The notes beneath the pieces were generated by a model that did not search any database, was not told where the DNA came from, and saw only the letters and a program-made list of their open reading frames with translations. The position numbers and the translations under genes are program-made. A DNA stretch of 11,513 nt from an uncultured Eubacteriales bacterium (GTDB lineage Bacteria; Bacillota; Clostridia; Oscillospirales; Acutalibacteraceae), in NCBI GenBank assembly GCA_900320415.1, contig ONSE01000089.1, positions 1-11,513 of the forward strand. The letters run 5' to 3'. This document shows, piece after piece, positions 1 to 7,747 of the stretch. Positions within the stretch are counted from its first letter, which is position 1; each line of letters opens with the position of its first letter.

Positions 1-217
1 CAAATTGCACGCAGCCGGGATCCAGAATCATGGTGACGGTGCAGAACGCCGCTTTGAACAATGACATTTTTTCGGTGCCGGACAGGGAAAAACTGCTGAT
101 GACCAGTGCCGAAATGATTAAAAATACGATGTTGAATAAAAGAATGCCGAGCAGCAGCACTCTTCCCGGTTTTTTTGCGACATGGATGCTGATCCATTCA
201 CTGAGTTTGCGTTTCAT
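1..217 (-). CDS. N-terminus of a membrane protein, possibly a Castor/Pollux-type ion channel (cut by the left edge)
   Basis: The first 72 residues of a gene running off the left edge. The ATG at 217-215 has a GAGG five bases upstream (226-223), which decides the start. The peptide begins with a basic amphipathic stretch (MKRKLSEWISIHVAKKPGR), then a strongly hydrophobic segment at about residues 20-44, then a short loop and the motif MSLFKAAFCTVTMILDPGC. A basic N-terminus, one membrane helix and then a F-x(n)-LDPG segment resembles the N-terminal part of bacterial homologues of the plant Castor/Pollux channels, which continue into a pore region and a cytosolic nucleotide-binding RCK/TrkA-N-like domain. 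Those later domains lie outside the window, so the family call is tentative. That it is a membrane protein is much safer. It has its own promoter (395-423) and a terminator separates it from the operon to the right, so it is probably a separate transcription unit. Confidence 0.6.
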   Translation of the reverse strand, partial: MKRKLSEWISIHVAKKPGRVLLLGILLFNIVFLIISALVISSFSLSGTEKMSLFKAAFCTVTMILDPGCVQF

Positions 218-342
218 AGTAACCTCATAAAAATGCGATAAATTCGTCTGACGGAGCTTGCTCGTGTTTTTCGGACATGGTATCATGCTCTGCGCGGAAC
301 CGCCGACGAACAAGGCTGATGGATATTCGGGCTGCGGTTATT

Positions 343-348
343 CCTCCT
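343..348 (-). promoter_or_regulatory. Orphan AGGAGG Shine-Dalgarno-like sequence in the leader
   Basis: A perfect AGGAGG lies about 40 bases downstream of the predicted transcription start, but no ATG, GTG or TTG follows at a usable distance. In the frame of the channel gene the next codon is a TAA stop. It could bind ribosomes without initiation, pair with another part of the leader, or be coincidental. Its function is unknown. Confidence 0.25.
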
Positions 349-382
349 CTCGTTTCAATAGGAACGGTAATGCTTTCGCTGA

Positions 383-394
383 TAATACGTATTA
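383..394. promoter_or_regulatory. 12-base perfect palindrome over the predicted transcription start (possible operator)
   Basis: TAATACGTATTA is a perfect 12-base inverted repeat directly adjoining the -10 box at 395-400. It covers the position where transcription should begin (about 388). A repressor bound here would block the promoter, which is a common arrangement in Firmicutes. AT-rich palindromes of this length do arise by chance, and no regulator gene is visible nearby, so operator function is inferred from position only. Confidence 0.35.
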
Positions 395-423
395 ATTATA
401 TCTTTGTTTTGACCATAAGTCAA
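395..423 (-). promoter_or_regulatory. Consensus sigma-A promoter for the channel-like gene
   Basis: Read on the minus strand, TTGACT (423-418) is followed after exactly 17 bases by TATAAT (400-395). This is one mismatch from the full housekeeping sigma consensus, with ideal spacing. The region upstream of the -35 contains a T-rich tract that could act as an UP element. Transcription would start near 388, about 170 bases before the ATG at 217. The first gene downstream on this strand is the channel-like gene. Confidence 0.85.
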
Positions 424-597
424 TCCCTTTGCATAAAAACTAAACATACTGTCGGGAGAAAATAGTATAAGCTGACTGAAAATGCGTCCGCTAATAACAA
501 CTCTCCGACTGCCCTTTTTTCGCATGGTTAAAAATACTTTCAAACATTTTTATTTGATCACAGGGAGCCTCAAACGGTAATAAAAAACAGCGGCATA

Positions 598-638
598 AAA
601 AATACAAGCGACGGCAAAAAGCCTTCGCTTGTATTTTT
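598..638 (-). terminator. Strong, probably bidirectional, intrinsic terminator at the end of the operon
   Basis: The arms at 598-615 and 621-638 form an 18-base-pair stem with one mismatch (position 612 against 624) and a 5-base loop. The outer part of the stem is A-rich on one side and T-rich on the other, so the minus-strand transcript ends the hairpin in a U-run. It lies 37 bases past the stop codon of the lipoprotein gene, where the operon should end. The symmetry means it could also stop plus-strand transcription, although no plus-strand gene reads into it here. Confidence 0.9.
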
Positions 639-674
639 ATACTGTGTCGATGGGGCTTATGTTGTTGGGATCCC

Positions 675-1718
675 TTAAGGGGTGTACCGTTCTGTCGGCG
701 TGGACGGATAGTTCGAGCGGTCCCACGTGCGGCTTTGGCTCATAAAATCATCGGTAACGAGAAAGAAATCGTCCGTTGAACCGCAGTCGTTCCATGTAAC
801 GTCCAGCTGATACCAGTTTCCTTCGAGTCTGACCAAATTCCATGCGTGACCGCCGCCTCCGATCACGTTGCCGAGCTCGATGTCACACTCTATATTAAGC
901 TTGTTCAGGATCAGCTTTGCGGCGCAGGCGTAACCTTCGCACACTGCGCAGCCGTCCTTCAACGCGCCGTAGGGAGAGTGTGTCACGGGAGCATACGGCT
1001 CATTGGGAGGATAGTAAACATTGTCGCACAGGTAGCTGTTGACCGCGCGGACCGCTTCATAATCGCTGTTGACAGATGATTTGATTTTTGAAGCGACAGA
1101 ATTCACCAGCGGCGGCGTTTCGCGCTTAATCCGCTTTACCTCGTCAATGTCCATGCTGTAGCCGATTTGCAGCAGATAGGAGGAGTGAGAGTCGTATGTC
1201 CAGTCCCATTTTTCAACGCAGGCTATGGCAATCGGATCCTCTCGCTGCAGCTCGCGGTAGATGTATTCGAGCTTTTCGGAAAAGTTGCCGATGGAGTACG
1301 ACGGAGAGATTGTGAATTCCACGTACTCCGAGGTATCGGAATAGGCGGTGCGGAACAGGCGTATCAGGTCATCGTCGCTTGAAATGTCGGTGGAGGTGGC
1401 GACGGTTTTCCCGCTGCCGTCGTCCGATTCCTCGTCTTCCTGCTCCGCCTTGGAGATATCGTTTTTGAGATCCTCAGAATCGTCGTCGGGGAGCTGATTG
1501 CCGGAAGGCTTGTGGTAGGAGTCGGAGAAGTTCCTGATCAAATCGTCCAATATCCGCTGAGAGGAGAGCAGGGAATAGTTGTCTTCGTCTTTGCCGAGGG
1601 CAAAATTAGAGGCGCCGTTTGTGATGATATCATGCGGATCGTTAAATCCGGAGCAGCCTGCCTGCAGCAACAGTGTTGCCGACACAGCGACAACGGCAAT
1701 GAGCTTCAGTGTTTTCAT
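675..1718 (-). CDS. Transglutaminase-like (papain-fold) lipoprotein
   Basis: The 347-residue protein starts with a lipoprotein signal peptide (MKTLKLIAVV... LLLQAGC) whose lipidated residue would be Cys22. The lipobox is imperfect because Gln sits at -3. Residues about 70-118 form an acidic Asp/Glu/Ser-rich linker that should hold the enzyme away from the membrane. The C-terminal domain is transglutaminase-like. It carries the motif AVCEGYA with the nucleophile Cys260, GHAWNLV with His291, and YQLDVTWND with Asp306, so the triad is complete. Clostridial proteins of this superfamily act as proteases, peptide cross-linkers or cell-wall-associated hydrolases, and the substrate cannot be read from sequence. 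It is the last gene of the operon. Its ATG overlaps the upstream TGA (ATGA at 1718-1715), which implies translational coupling. The GGAGGAGGGGG ribosome binding site lies within the upstream coding sequence. It would act on the outer face of the membrane. Confidence 0.9.
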   Translation of the reverse strand: MKTLKLIAVVAVSATLLLQAGCSGFNDPHDIITNGASNFALGKDEDNYSLLSSQRILDDLIRNFSDSYHKPSGNQLPDDDSEDLKNDISKAEQEDEESDDGSGKTVATSTDISSDDDLIRLFRTAYSDTSEYVEFTISPSYSIGNFSEKLEYIYRELQREDPIAIACVEKWDWTYDSHSSYLLQIGYSMDIDEVKRIKRETPPLVNSVASKIKSSVNSDYEAVRAVNSYLCDNVYYPPNEPYAPVTHSPYGALKDGCAVCEGYACAAKLILNKLNIECDIELGNVIGGGGHAWNLVRLEGNWYQLDVTWNDCGSTDDFFLVTDDFMSQSRTWDRSNYPSTPTERYTP

Positions 1719-4700
1719 GAATCCGTTCCCCCTCCTCCGTTAATTAAGGTGTCAACCCAGTATTTCATCAGTTCATATGGGTTCATGGAGCCTTTGTCGG
1801 CAATGATCTCACGGAACACCTCGCTTATGAAGCGGTAGCCTCTGCCGTATTCATCATCACGCAGCAGGGTGAGCTTTTCCATTCGATCAACATATTCGGT
1901 TTCGTTTTTATGACGAAGGGTCACGATTTCGCTGTAGACCGCGTGCCCCTCCAGCACCTCCAGAAGAGCCTTTTCCTTGTCGGGACCGGGAAGCTTTGCT
2001 TTCAATGCTTTGAGGTCAAGCTCGTTGTATTGCCACGCGTGGGTCAATTCGTGAATCAGCGTGCTCTGCATGGCGATACGCGGACCGCGCGCCTCCAGCC
2101 AGAGCTGACGCTGCGCGGAGGAGTAAAAGCCCAGAATTCTGCCGTCAGTGGATTCGCCCGCCATATTGCGGATGGTGCGCGCTGACTGAAAACGCACGCG
2201 TATGCGCTTGGGAAGATTGATGCGGTAGCCGTCCTGCATATACTTGACGGTTTCCATGTACAGGTCGCGGATTTCATCCTTTTGCAGCAGCTGGTGATCC
2301 TTGCAGTAGCTGCACATTTTCCGTCCGTCGTCCATTTCGGTCATAAACAGCGACACTCTGCCGCAGAAGGTGCAGCAATTTCCCGCGTCAAGGGTTTCCT
2401 CAAACTGTTCGAAAGCGGGTTCCTCAACGAGCGGAACCGCCCGTGCGCAGAAGCCCAGCAGATCCTCGGCAGCCAGACAGTCGGGTATTTGCTCAAAACC
2501 GAAATTCAGGTAGCTTCCGCGGAGCTCATTGCCCTCGGGTTCGCCGAGATACCAGCGAAGGTATTCCCGCATCATAACGAAAATGTTGCGGATACGGTTC
2601 TTCAGGATTTGAATCATTCCGAATTCCACGGAGCTGAATTCCACTATGTAGAGAGTGACGAATTCCTCGTTGGATTTCCTGTTTTGCACCGTGAACGGAA
2701 TGAAGCTGCGGATGGTGTTTTCAATGCCGTTGGCGGTTCCCAGACGGAGGGTGTCGTCAATCAGTCTGTCGGGGTCTCGCTCGGTCACGGCAAACAGGTT
2801 TTGATAGGTGGCGGGGAAGAGTGTCTTGAACAGCTCCGAAAGCATATAGCACATCAGCAGCACCGTGTTTTCGGGGACGGCGCCCAAATCGGAGCGCTTG
2901 AGGTTGATTTCGAGAATACTGCTCTTGTGGTGCGTAACAGACAGCGGCTCAAGGTTTTCATCGCGCAGATCGTTGATTTGGATCACGGAGCCCTCGGCGA
3001 AATTGTTGCCGCGGTTGTTTGCCCAGTAGCCGTAGATGCGGCGAGTGACGGTTGAAGAGCAGAGGTTGATGTCCATGTAATCCGTGTCCACGCAGGGATC
3101 CTTGATGTGATAATTGTCTCCAAAGATAAATTCCGAGATCGGGAAGTACGAGAACATTTCGCGTACCAGCTCCTGTTCGGCGTAAATGCGTCCGTTCTTT
3201 ACGGCGCTGATAACGTAGGTGTGCTCGTCAAACACGGCGACCTGATCGCGGAGGTAGTAGTTGAAAATGTTGTCTTCCAGAATCGGGAGCGTCTTTTGCT
3301 GGTTGTCCTTCTGCACCAGACAGGCATAGCGGATCCGCTCGTACAGACGGCTGCGTATCGTTTCGTCCGTTATGGTGATCAGAGTGCTGCTTTCAAAGGT
3401 ATCGCGCTCCTCCACAAAAATGCTGTTCTCGCAGAAGTGGAAGCATTCATATATGTTATGTACCTCATCGTCGAGGAGGAGGATTTTCAGACAATCCCTG
3501 AGCAGGGCCTCGACGGTTTCGTACGGCCACTCGTAGCGCTTTACGATCTCCATCAGCTCGTCTTCGGTCATGCCGGTGTCGCACAGTGAGACGAGCATGA
3601 CAGCCATCCGGCTGTTTTTCATGCCGAGACTGTAGGGGACGAACGCGCTGAATTCGTTGTTTTTAAGGTAAAGCTGTTTTTCGCCGAAGCCGGCTGCCAA
3701 GAACTCGCGGAGCATATAGGGCGGAGAGATTATGTGCAGCAGAGTGCTGTCTTTTCCGCCGTATTTCAGCCACTTCCACATTGTGTTGTAGAAGTTGAAG
3801 TCGCGGTCATAGGCGATCAGCATTGAAATGTCCTGCGGAGCCAGCGCGTCGTTGATATCGCAGCGGATCACGCTTGTCAGATTAACAAACTTCGTCAGGT
3901 ATTTTTGTGTTTCCTTTGCGTTCATTTGCAGAACGTCGTTATAGGAGCACGTAGGACATACCGGATCCGTAATGAGATTGATCGCGGGAAGGTCATATTT
4001 TGCCGCCACAAGCGCCAGCGGCAGGAAGGGCCCCATATAAGGCGAAAGCGGGTTTGCTCCGATATTGAGGAACCGCTGCAGACGATAGCTGCTCTCTTCC
4101 TTCCAGATCATAATGCCTGTGTTCGGGAGCTTGACGGAGTTGTTTACGGGAACCATGTTCTGTTTCGTAAAAATCTCCATGGTGGTGCGCAGCGTGTCGT
4201 TGTCCTCCTCCGTAAGCATAATGTAGCGCAGCTCGCGGTCGATCTTGCGTATCGTGTTTGCGATCAGCTCGGTATGGATGCTGTCCTGAGAAAAAATGTG
4301 ATAGCCGCCTGCAATGACCACGCAGAATAAATTGCCCGCAAAATCGGGGCGCTTTTCGATGACATGGGTGTTTGCGAATTCATCGCCAGAGCAAACAAGG
4401 ATATTGATATAGCGGTTGTCGCGAAGCCCGTCGGTGGTGCAGATGTTCCACACGCTGTACAGGCTGTTGATTTTTTTCATTTGATGATTCAGCACTTCGC
4501 ACAGCCGCTCCGCGCCGGAATGGTCGCGGCAAAGCACCACGGCGGTCTTGCCCTGTGACAGATGAAAACTCAGATAAGCGCAGAGATACGGGAAAAACTC
4601 GCCCTCTATACAGTCGCACACATTTATGGAGCTGCCGTTGAGCAGGCTGACAATCGCGTTGAGGTAGTTTTCGTTCTGAACAACGCCGCAGAACTTCAGC

Positions 4701-5620
4701 TGGCTCGAGATCACCTCGAAAACCTCCGGCTGGGTGCAGTCGCTGATTTGGCGGTTGCCGGGAGAGTTGCTCAGCAGACCGTCGCTTGTTCCGGAACCGT
4801 TGCTGTCGAAATCGCTGTATATTAACGCGCCGGAGCTTTCAAACAGCTCGTGGTACAGAGCCATCAGGACCGGAATGCTGCCGTCAAGGCGTTCGGAGAT
4901 ATCCTCCGAGCCAAAGGTGGTTATGCTTTCCTCGTAGGTTCCCTCCAGGAAAAACTGGATCTGTTCAAACAGCAAAAATCCGGCCATCGGCAGCAGGTAC
5001 CACGCGCGCGCGGCGTTCAGCAGCATCGCGTTCCACTCCTCGCCGCCCCAGAAAACCGAAACCGCCATTACAAGAAGCTCAAAAACAGCGAGAATCAGAA
5101 ACGACCATTTCAAGCCCTTTGCCCATAATCCGAAGACGAATCCGCGCTCGGTCAGCTCGGGCTTTCCGTTCTCATCGGTGTATACGTGTTTTGTGATGAT
5201 CCACGGAAGATGTAAAACCTTTTCAAAGCCGTAGAACTCCGAATAATCCCAATACCGCGTCCGGAATTTAAAAATGATTTTGATGAGAATATTCACCAGA
5301 ATGATCAGCAGGGTAATAAGGATGTTGATGCCCAAAAGGGAGAGGATCATGTAGAGCAGTTCATAGGCGCGGTTAGGCAAAACAACCGCGAAAAAGTTCT
5401 GCATAAAGCCGGCGTTGATGATTTTGTCAACAGCCAGGAGGGAATAGGTTTCGGTATACACGTTAGCCCCGATCACCTCGGCGGCAAAGACAGCGAAAAT
5501 GACCCGGCAGTGCAAATACCGTTTGTCACGGGGATACGCCAGCTTTTTGATAATTGCGTTCATCCCCAGGAAGATGAGGGCAAAAACTCCGAGAAACAAC
5601 GCGAAAAATAAAAATTTCAT
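1715..5620 (-). CDS. Large membrane protein: degenerate helicase-like core plus zinc site and DA1-like HExxH metallopeptidase
   Basis: A 1301-residue protein with about five hydrophobic segments near residues 1-24, 38-57, 86-117, 171-191 and 203-225. A long soluble part follows, presumably cytoplasmic. Residues about 300-480 resemble the first domain of a superfamily 2 helicase in layout (INVCDCIEGEFFPYLCAYL, then TAVVLCRD, INILVCSGDEFA, CVVIAGGYHIF). The Walker A GxGKT and the DEAD/DEAH box are absent, so ATP hydrolysis is unlikely. A CPTC pair lies at 555-558 and a winged-helix-like stretch near 670-735. A likely zinc site follows: C1083-x2-C1086 and C1103-x2-C1106. The C-terminus has HELTHAW (H1190, E1191, H1194) and, 30 residues on, EGHAVYSE with E1224 as a probable third zinc ligand. 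Zinc treble clef, then HExxHAW, then EG resembles the plant/bacterial LIM-DA1 peptidases. Start: AAGGGGG six bases upstream of the ATG. The helicase relationship is my inference; the peptidase motif is plain. Confidence 0.82.
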   Translation of the reverse strand: MKFLFFALFLGVFALIFLGMNAIIKKLAYPRDKRYLHCRVIFAVFAAEVIGANVYTETYSLLAVDKIINAGFMQNFFAVVLPNRAYELLYMILSLLGINILITLLIILVNILIKIIFKFRTRYWDYSEFYGFEKVLHLPWIITKHVYTDENGKPELTERGFVFGLWAKGLKWSFLILAVFELLVMAVSVFWGGEEWNAMLLNAARAWYLLPMAGFLLFEQIQFFLEGTYEESITTFGSEDISERLDGSIPVLMALYHELFESSGALIYSDFDSNGSGTSDGLLSNSPGNRQISDCTQPEVFEVISSQLKFCGVVQNENYLNAIVSLLNGSSINVCDCIEGEFFPYLCAYLSFHLSQGKTAVVLCRDHSGAERLCEVLNHQMKKINSLYSVWNICTTDGLRDNRYINILVCSGDEFANTHVIEKRPDFAGNLFCVVIAGGYHIFSQDSIHTELIANTIRKIDRELRYIMLTEEDNDTLRTTMEIFTKQNMVPVNNSVKLPNTGIMIWKEESSYRLQRFLNIGANPLSPYMGPFLPLALVAAKYDLPAINLITDPVCPTCSYNDVLQMNAKETQKYLTKFVNLTSVIRCDINDALAPQDISMLIAYDRDFNFYNTMWKWLKYGGKDSTLLHIISPPYMLREFLAAGFGEKQLYLKNNEFSAFVPYSLGMKNSRMAVMLVSLCDTGMTEDELMEIVKRYEWPYETVEALLRDCLKILLLDDEVHNIYECFHFCENSIFVEERDTFESSTLITITDETIRSRLYERIRYACLVQKDNQQKTLPILEDNIFNYYLRDQVAVFDEHTYVISAVKNGRIYAEQELVREMFSYFPISEFIFGDNYHIKDPCVDTDYMDINLCSSTVTRRIYGYWANNRGNNFAEGSVIQINDLRDENLEPLSVTHHKSSILEINLKRSDLGAVPENTVLLMCYMLSELFKTLFPATYQNLFAVTERDPDRLIDDTLRLGTANGIENTIRSFIPFTVQNRKSNEEFVTLYIVEFSSVEFGMIQILKNRIRNIFVMMREYLRWYLGEPEGNELRGSYLNFGFEQIPDCLAAEDLLGFCARAVPLVEEPAFEQFEETLDAGNCCTFCGRVSLFMTEMDDGRKMCSYCKDHQLLQKDEIRDLYMETVKYMQDGYRINLPKRIRVRFQSARTIRNMAGESTDGRILGFYSSAQRQLWLEARGPRIAMQSTLIHELTHAWQYNELDLKALKAKLPGPDKEKALLEVLEGHAVYSEIVTLRHKNETEYVDRMEKLTLLRDDEYGRGYRFISEVFREIIADKGSMNPYELMKYWVDTLINGGGGTDS

Positions 5621-5636
5621 TTATGTCCCCCTTATC

Positions 5637-7670
5637 CTACCGCTGAGGCCAGTAAGCGGAATTGTCAACAATATCTTTTTCCGTGACTATTTTTTGCGCA
5701 GGGGCGGCAGCTCGCCGGGCCTCAAGCTCCGCGGAATTGAAAAACTTTTCATAAAGCTCAATCAGACCGGAAAAATACTTCAGCTTTTCCAAATGCTTTT
5801 TCACTTGAACCTTTTGCCAGAGTATGTGCTTTGTGAGTTTGCCGTTTTTGCGGTAAATGTCGCTGCGAAGCTGATGACTTCTCGTGATATAGTCAAGCCG
5901 GTTCAGCAGGTTGATGTAGTGTTCAAAGTCCTGCTCTTTTGCCGCATACGCTTTCAGGTATTTATCGGTGTATTCCAGCAGGTTTTCAACGCTTTTTTTG
6001 ATTTTCCTCGCAAAGTAGCGCCGCGGTATGTTCCACATCAAAAGCATCAGTACCAGAGCGGCAGCTATGTAAAGGATACAGAACGCGAGTGCTCCCGTTT
6101 CCTTGTAAACATACGGCTGCAGCGCGGTGTAGCTGATCAGCCACGGGATGGCACACAGCAGAATCAGCAGCAGCATATTCGCTGTCCTGACGTTTTCAAG
6201 GCACCTGACGTAAAAACTGATATTTACGTTTTCCTCCTCAAGGGCATTCTCCATGTTGAGCCTGTCCTGAAAGCTCAGGGAGGAGTTCATGCGCGGATTT
6301 TTCATCAGGTTGAATATTTCCTCGCGGGCGGTGTTCAACTCATCGATTTCTCGCGCGGTGGTGTTGGAAACCGAATACTGATCGCTGTCGATCGCGGCGT
6401 ATTCCCGGTTTCTCTTTTCCAGTATTTCAGAGTAACGGCTGCTCAGTGCGCGAGCGCGCTTCATCAGTCTGCCGTCAAGGTCCCAGATGACGGATTTCAT
6501 GCCCGAGTAAATCTCTTTCCACTGGGCCCCCGCTTCTTTGACCGTAACATGACCGGCGTAACGCTTCATGGAATCCCGCAGTTCCTTGACCTTCTCGTCC
6601 GTATTTTCGGCCTTTACGTCATCTGCGGTCAGTTTGATATCCGTCTCCGAGGGAATGTCGGGCGGCGGCAATGTTTTGGAGCCGACGGGGGTGGGGTCCG
6701 AGCCCTCCAGATCCATTGCCAGATTGCTTAGATCCAACTTGTAGAAGTACAGCATTTTGGCGTATTTGAGCTCAAGCTCCGCGTCGTTCATCACAGCGTC
6801 CCAGTTTTCGCGTACGCGAATGGTCAGGCGCTGGATCGTATCACGGTTGGTTGTGGTGCTCATATTGATGAACTCCACAACGCGCAGCAGCGATAAAATT
6901 GAATCACGCAGGTTGTTGCGGTCAATCAGCATTTCAAAGACCTGAAAGCTGGAAAAGTCATTTTTTAAGAAGGCGTGCAGGTTCCCCGCCACGTCGTCGG
7001 GGGCGTAGCTCTCCTCTATCTCCCTGGGATCGTCCAGATAGCGGTTTGTGGTTTCCTTCAGCAGCGCGACGTCGCGGATAATATCCCTCTGACGCTCGGA
7101 AAAGCCTTGCAGCAGCGAGGCGACGGCAGCATCACAGTTGTCTGACTGCGTATACCGCGCGAGCGCTTCGTTGAATTCCGAAAACGTGCAGTTTTCGTCA
7201 AGTCCCAGCTCGGAGAGCATTTTGCGGCAATCTTCGCTGAACCGTCTGCCCGACATATAGTTGTCGAGCGAAGGCAGCTCGGCGGAGAAGTCCGCGTCGT
7301 AAAGCATGACCATGCTCAGCGATTTATCGGCGCGTTCGCGTGAGTTCAGGTAAATATGCGCGTCGGTCAGTTCCCTGTGCAGGTGCACCAGACGGTAGAG
7401 CATCGTGTTTTTCCATGCGGGGTCCGAAATATAATCCGAACGCATGGTGACAATAATGTGGTAGTCGCCGACGTGGTACGGATATTTATTCAGATAGGCG
7501 CGAATATCGTTGGCGGCGTGCCGCAGAGAGGAGCCGAAGTCTTGCGTAAACATCTGGACCTGGTCGATATATAACTTGTGCCGGTGCCGCAGCTTATAAA
7601 AAAAGATATCAAAGCTTGACATCTTAAGGCACTGGTCGATATTGATTAGAAATCGAAAACAGTCTTCCAT
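5637..7670 (-). CDS. Two-TM coiled-coil protein of unknown function
   Basis: I do not recognise a family for this 677-residue protein. The N-terminal part (about 1-320) is mixed alpha/beta at first (for example YHIIVTMRSDYI at 70-81 and SMVMLYDADF at 119-128) and then mainly helical. A proline-rich linker at about 325-342 (PTPVGSKTLPPPDIP) separates it from a charged helical region, 355-490, that looks like coiled coil. Two adjacent hydrophobic segments at about 497-517 and 526-546 form a membrane hairpin. After RRYFARKIKK comes another helical charged stretch, 555-650. With this hairpin topology both long helical parts would face the same side, most simply the cytoplasm, so it could tie the tubulin-like protein to the membrane. 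The ATG has AGAGG seven bases upstream (7682-7678). The gene ends 16 bases before the peptidase gene, indicating one operon. There is no enzyme motif that I can identify. Confidence 0.85.
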   Translation of the reverse strand: MEDCFRFLINIDQCLKMSSFDIFFYKLRHRHKLYIDQVQMFTQDFGSSLRHAANDIRAYLNKYPYHVGDYHIIVTMRSDYISDPAWKNTMLYRLVHLHRELTDAHIYLNSRERADKSLSMVMLYDADFSAELPSLDNYMSGRRFSEDCRKMLSELGLDENCTFSEFNEALARYTQSDNCDAAVASLLQGFSERQRDIIRDVALLKETTNRYLDDPREIEESYAPDDVAGNLHAFLKNDFSSFQVFEMLIDRNNLRDSILSLLRVVEFINMSTTTNRDTIQRLTIRVRENWDAVMNDAELELKYAKMLYFYKLDLSNLAMDLEGSDPTPVGSKTLPPPDIPSETDIKLTADDVKAENTDEKVKELRDSMKRYAGHVTVKEAGAQWKEIYSGMKSVIWDLDGRLMKRARALSSRYSEILEKRNREYAAIDSDQYSVSNTTAREIDELNTAREEIFNLMKNPRMNSSLSFQDRLNMENALEEENVNISFYVRCLENVRTANMLLLILLCAIPWLISYTALQPYVYKETGALAFCILYIAAALVLMLLMWNIPRRYFARKIKKSVENLLEYTDKYLKAYAAKEQDFEHYINLLNRLDYITRSHQLRSDIYRKNGKLTKHILWQKVQVKKHLEKLKYFSGLIELYEKFFNSAELEARRAAAPAQKIVTEKDIVDNSAYWPQR

Positions 7671-7706
7671 TCGATTACCTCTTTAATCTGAAAAAAATCG
7701 TGCGAA

Positions 7707-7729
7707 GCTCCGCCTTGTTCAAACGGAGC
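7707..7729 (-). repeat. Small stem-loop in the spacer ahead of the two-TM gene
   Basis: GCTCCG (7707-7712) pairs with CGGAGC (7724-7729) around an 11-base loop. On the minus strand a run of seven T follows about nine bases after the stem (7697-7691), too far for a classical terminator. It lies between the stronger stem-loop at 7748-7788 and the ribosome binding site of the 677-residue protein. It may be an mRNA processing or stability element. Confidence 0.4.
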
Positions 7730-7747
7730 CCCGTGTGTGGGAGAAAA

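Larger units (their letters stand above)
218..597. other. Non-coding interval between the channel-like gene and the operon terminator
   Basis: I find no credible gene in this stretch. It is more AT-rich than its surroundings. It holds a consensus minus-strand promoter, a palindrome over its predicted start, and an approximately 170-base untranslated leader for the gene starting at 217. Within the leader there is an AGGAGG sequence at 348-343 with no usable start codon behind it, and a possible 17-codon leader peptide at 278-225. I could not match the leader to a riboswitch class that I know. The part from about 424 to 597 shows nothing I can name. Confidence 0.6.

Noticed and set aside
225..278. 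17-codon leader peptide MSEKHEQAPSDEFIAFL upstream of the channel-like gene
   Set aside because: The stop codon overlaps the downstream ribosome binding site, which is suggestive, but its own upstream site is weak (AGAG at poor spacing), so I did not list it as a gene.
218..286. In-frame 23-codon N-terminal extension of the channel-like gene from an ATG at 286-284
   Set aside because: The upstream sequence is a poor ribosome binding site, while the ATG at 217 has GAGG at ideal spacing; the extra residues do not look like a conserved N-terminus.
277..465. 62-residue plus-strand reading frame
   Set aside because: It lies opposite the promoter and leader, has no convincing ribosome binding site, and its composition is not protein-like.
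355..543. 62-residue minus-strand reading frame in the intergenic region
   Set aside because: It starts with TTG, has no ribosome binding site, and runs through the near-consensus promoter at 395-423; the product has no recognisable features.
2282..3589. Plus-strand open frames of 257 and 160 residues opposite the peptidase gene
   Set aside because: They mirror the minus-strand coding frame and show no motifs; the minus-strand product has clear zinc and HExxH motifs in this part of the gene.
5499..6731. 410-residue plus-strand open frame opposite the two-TM gene
   Set aside because: Antisense shadow: it spans the 16-base junction of two well supported minus-strand genes and has no ribosome binding site or recognisable domain.
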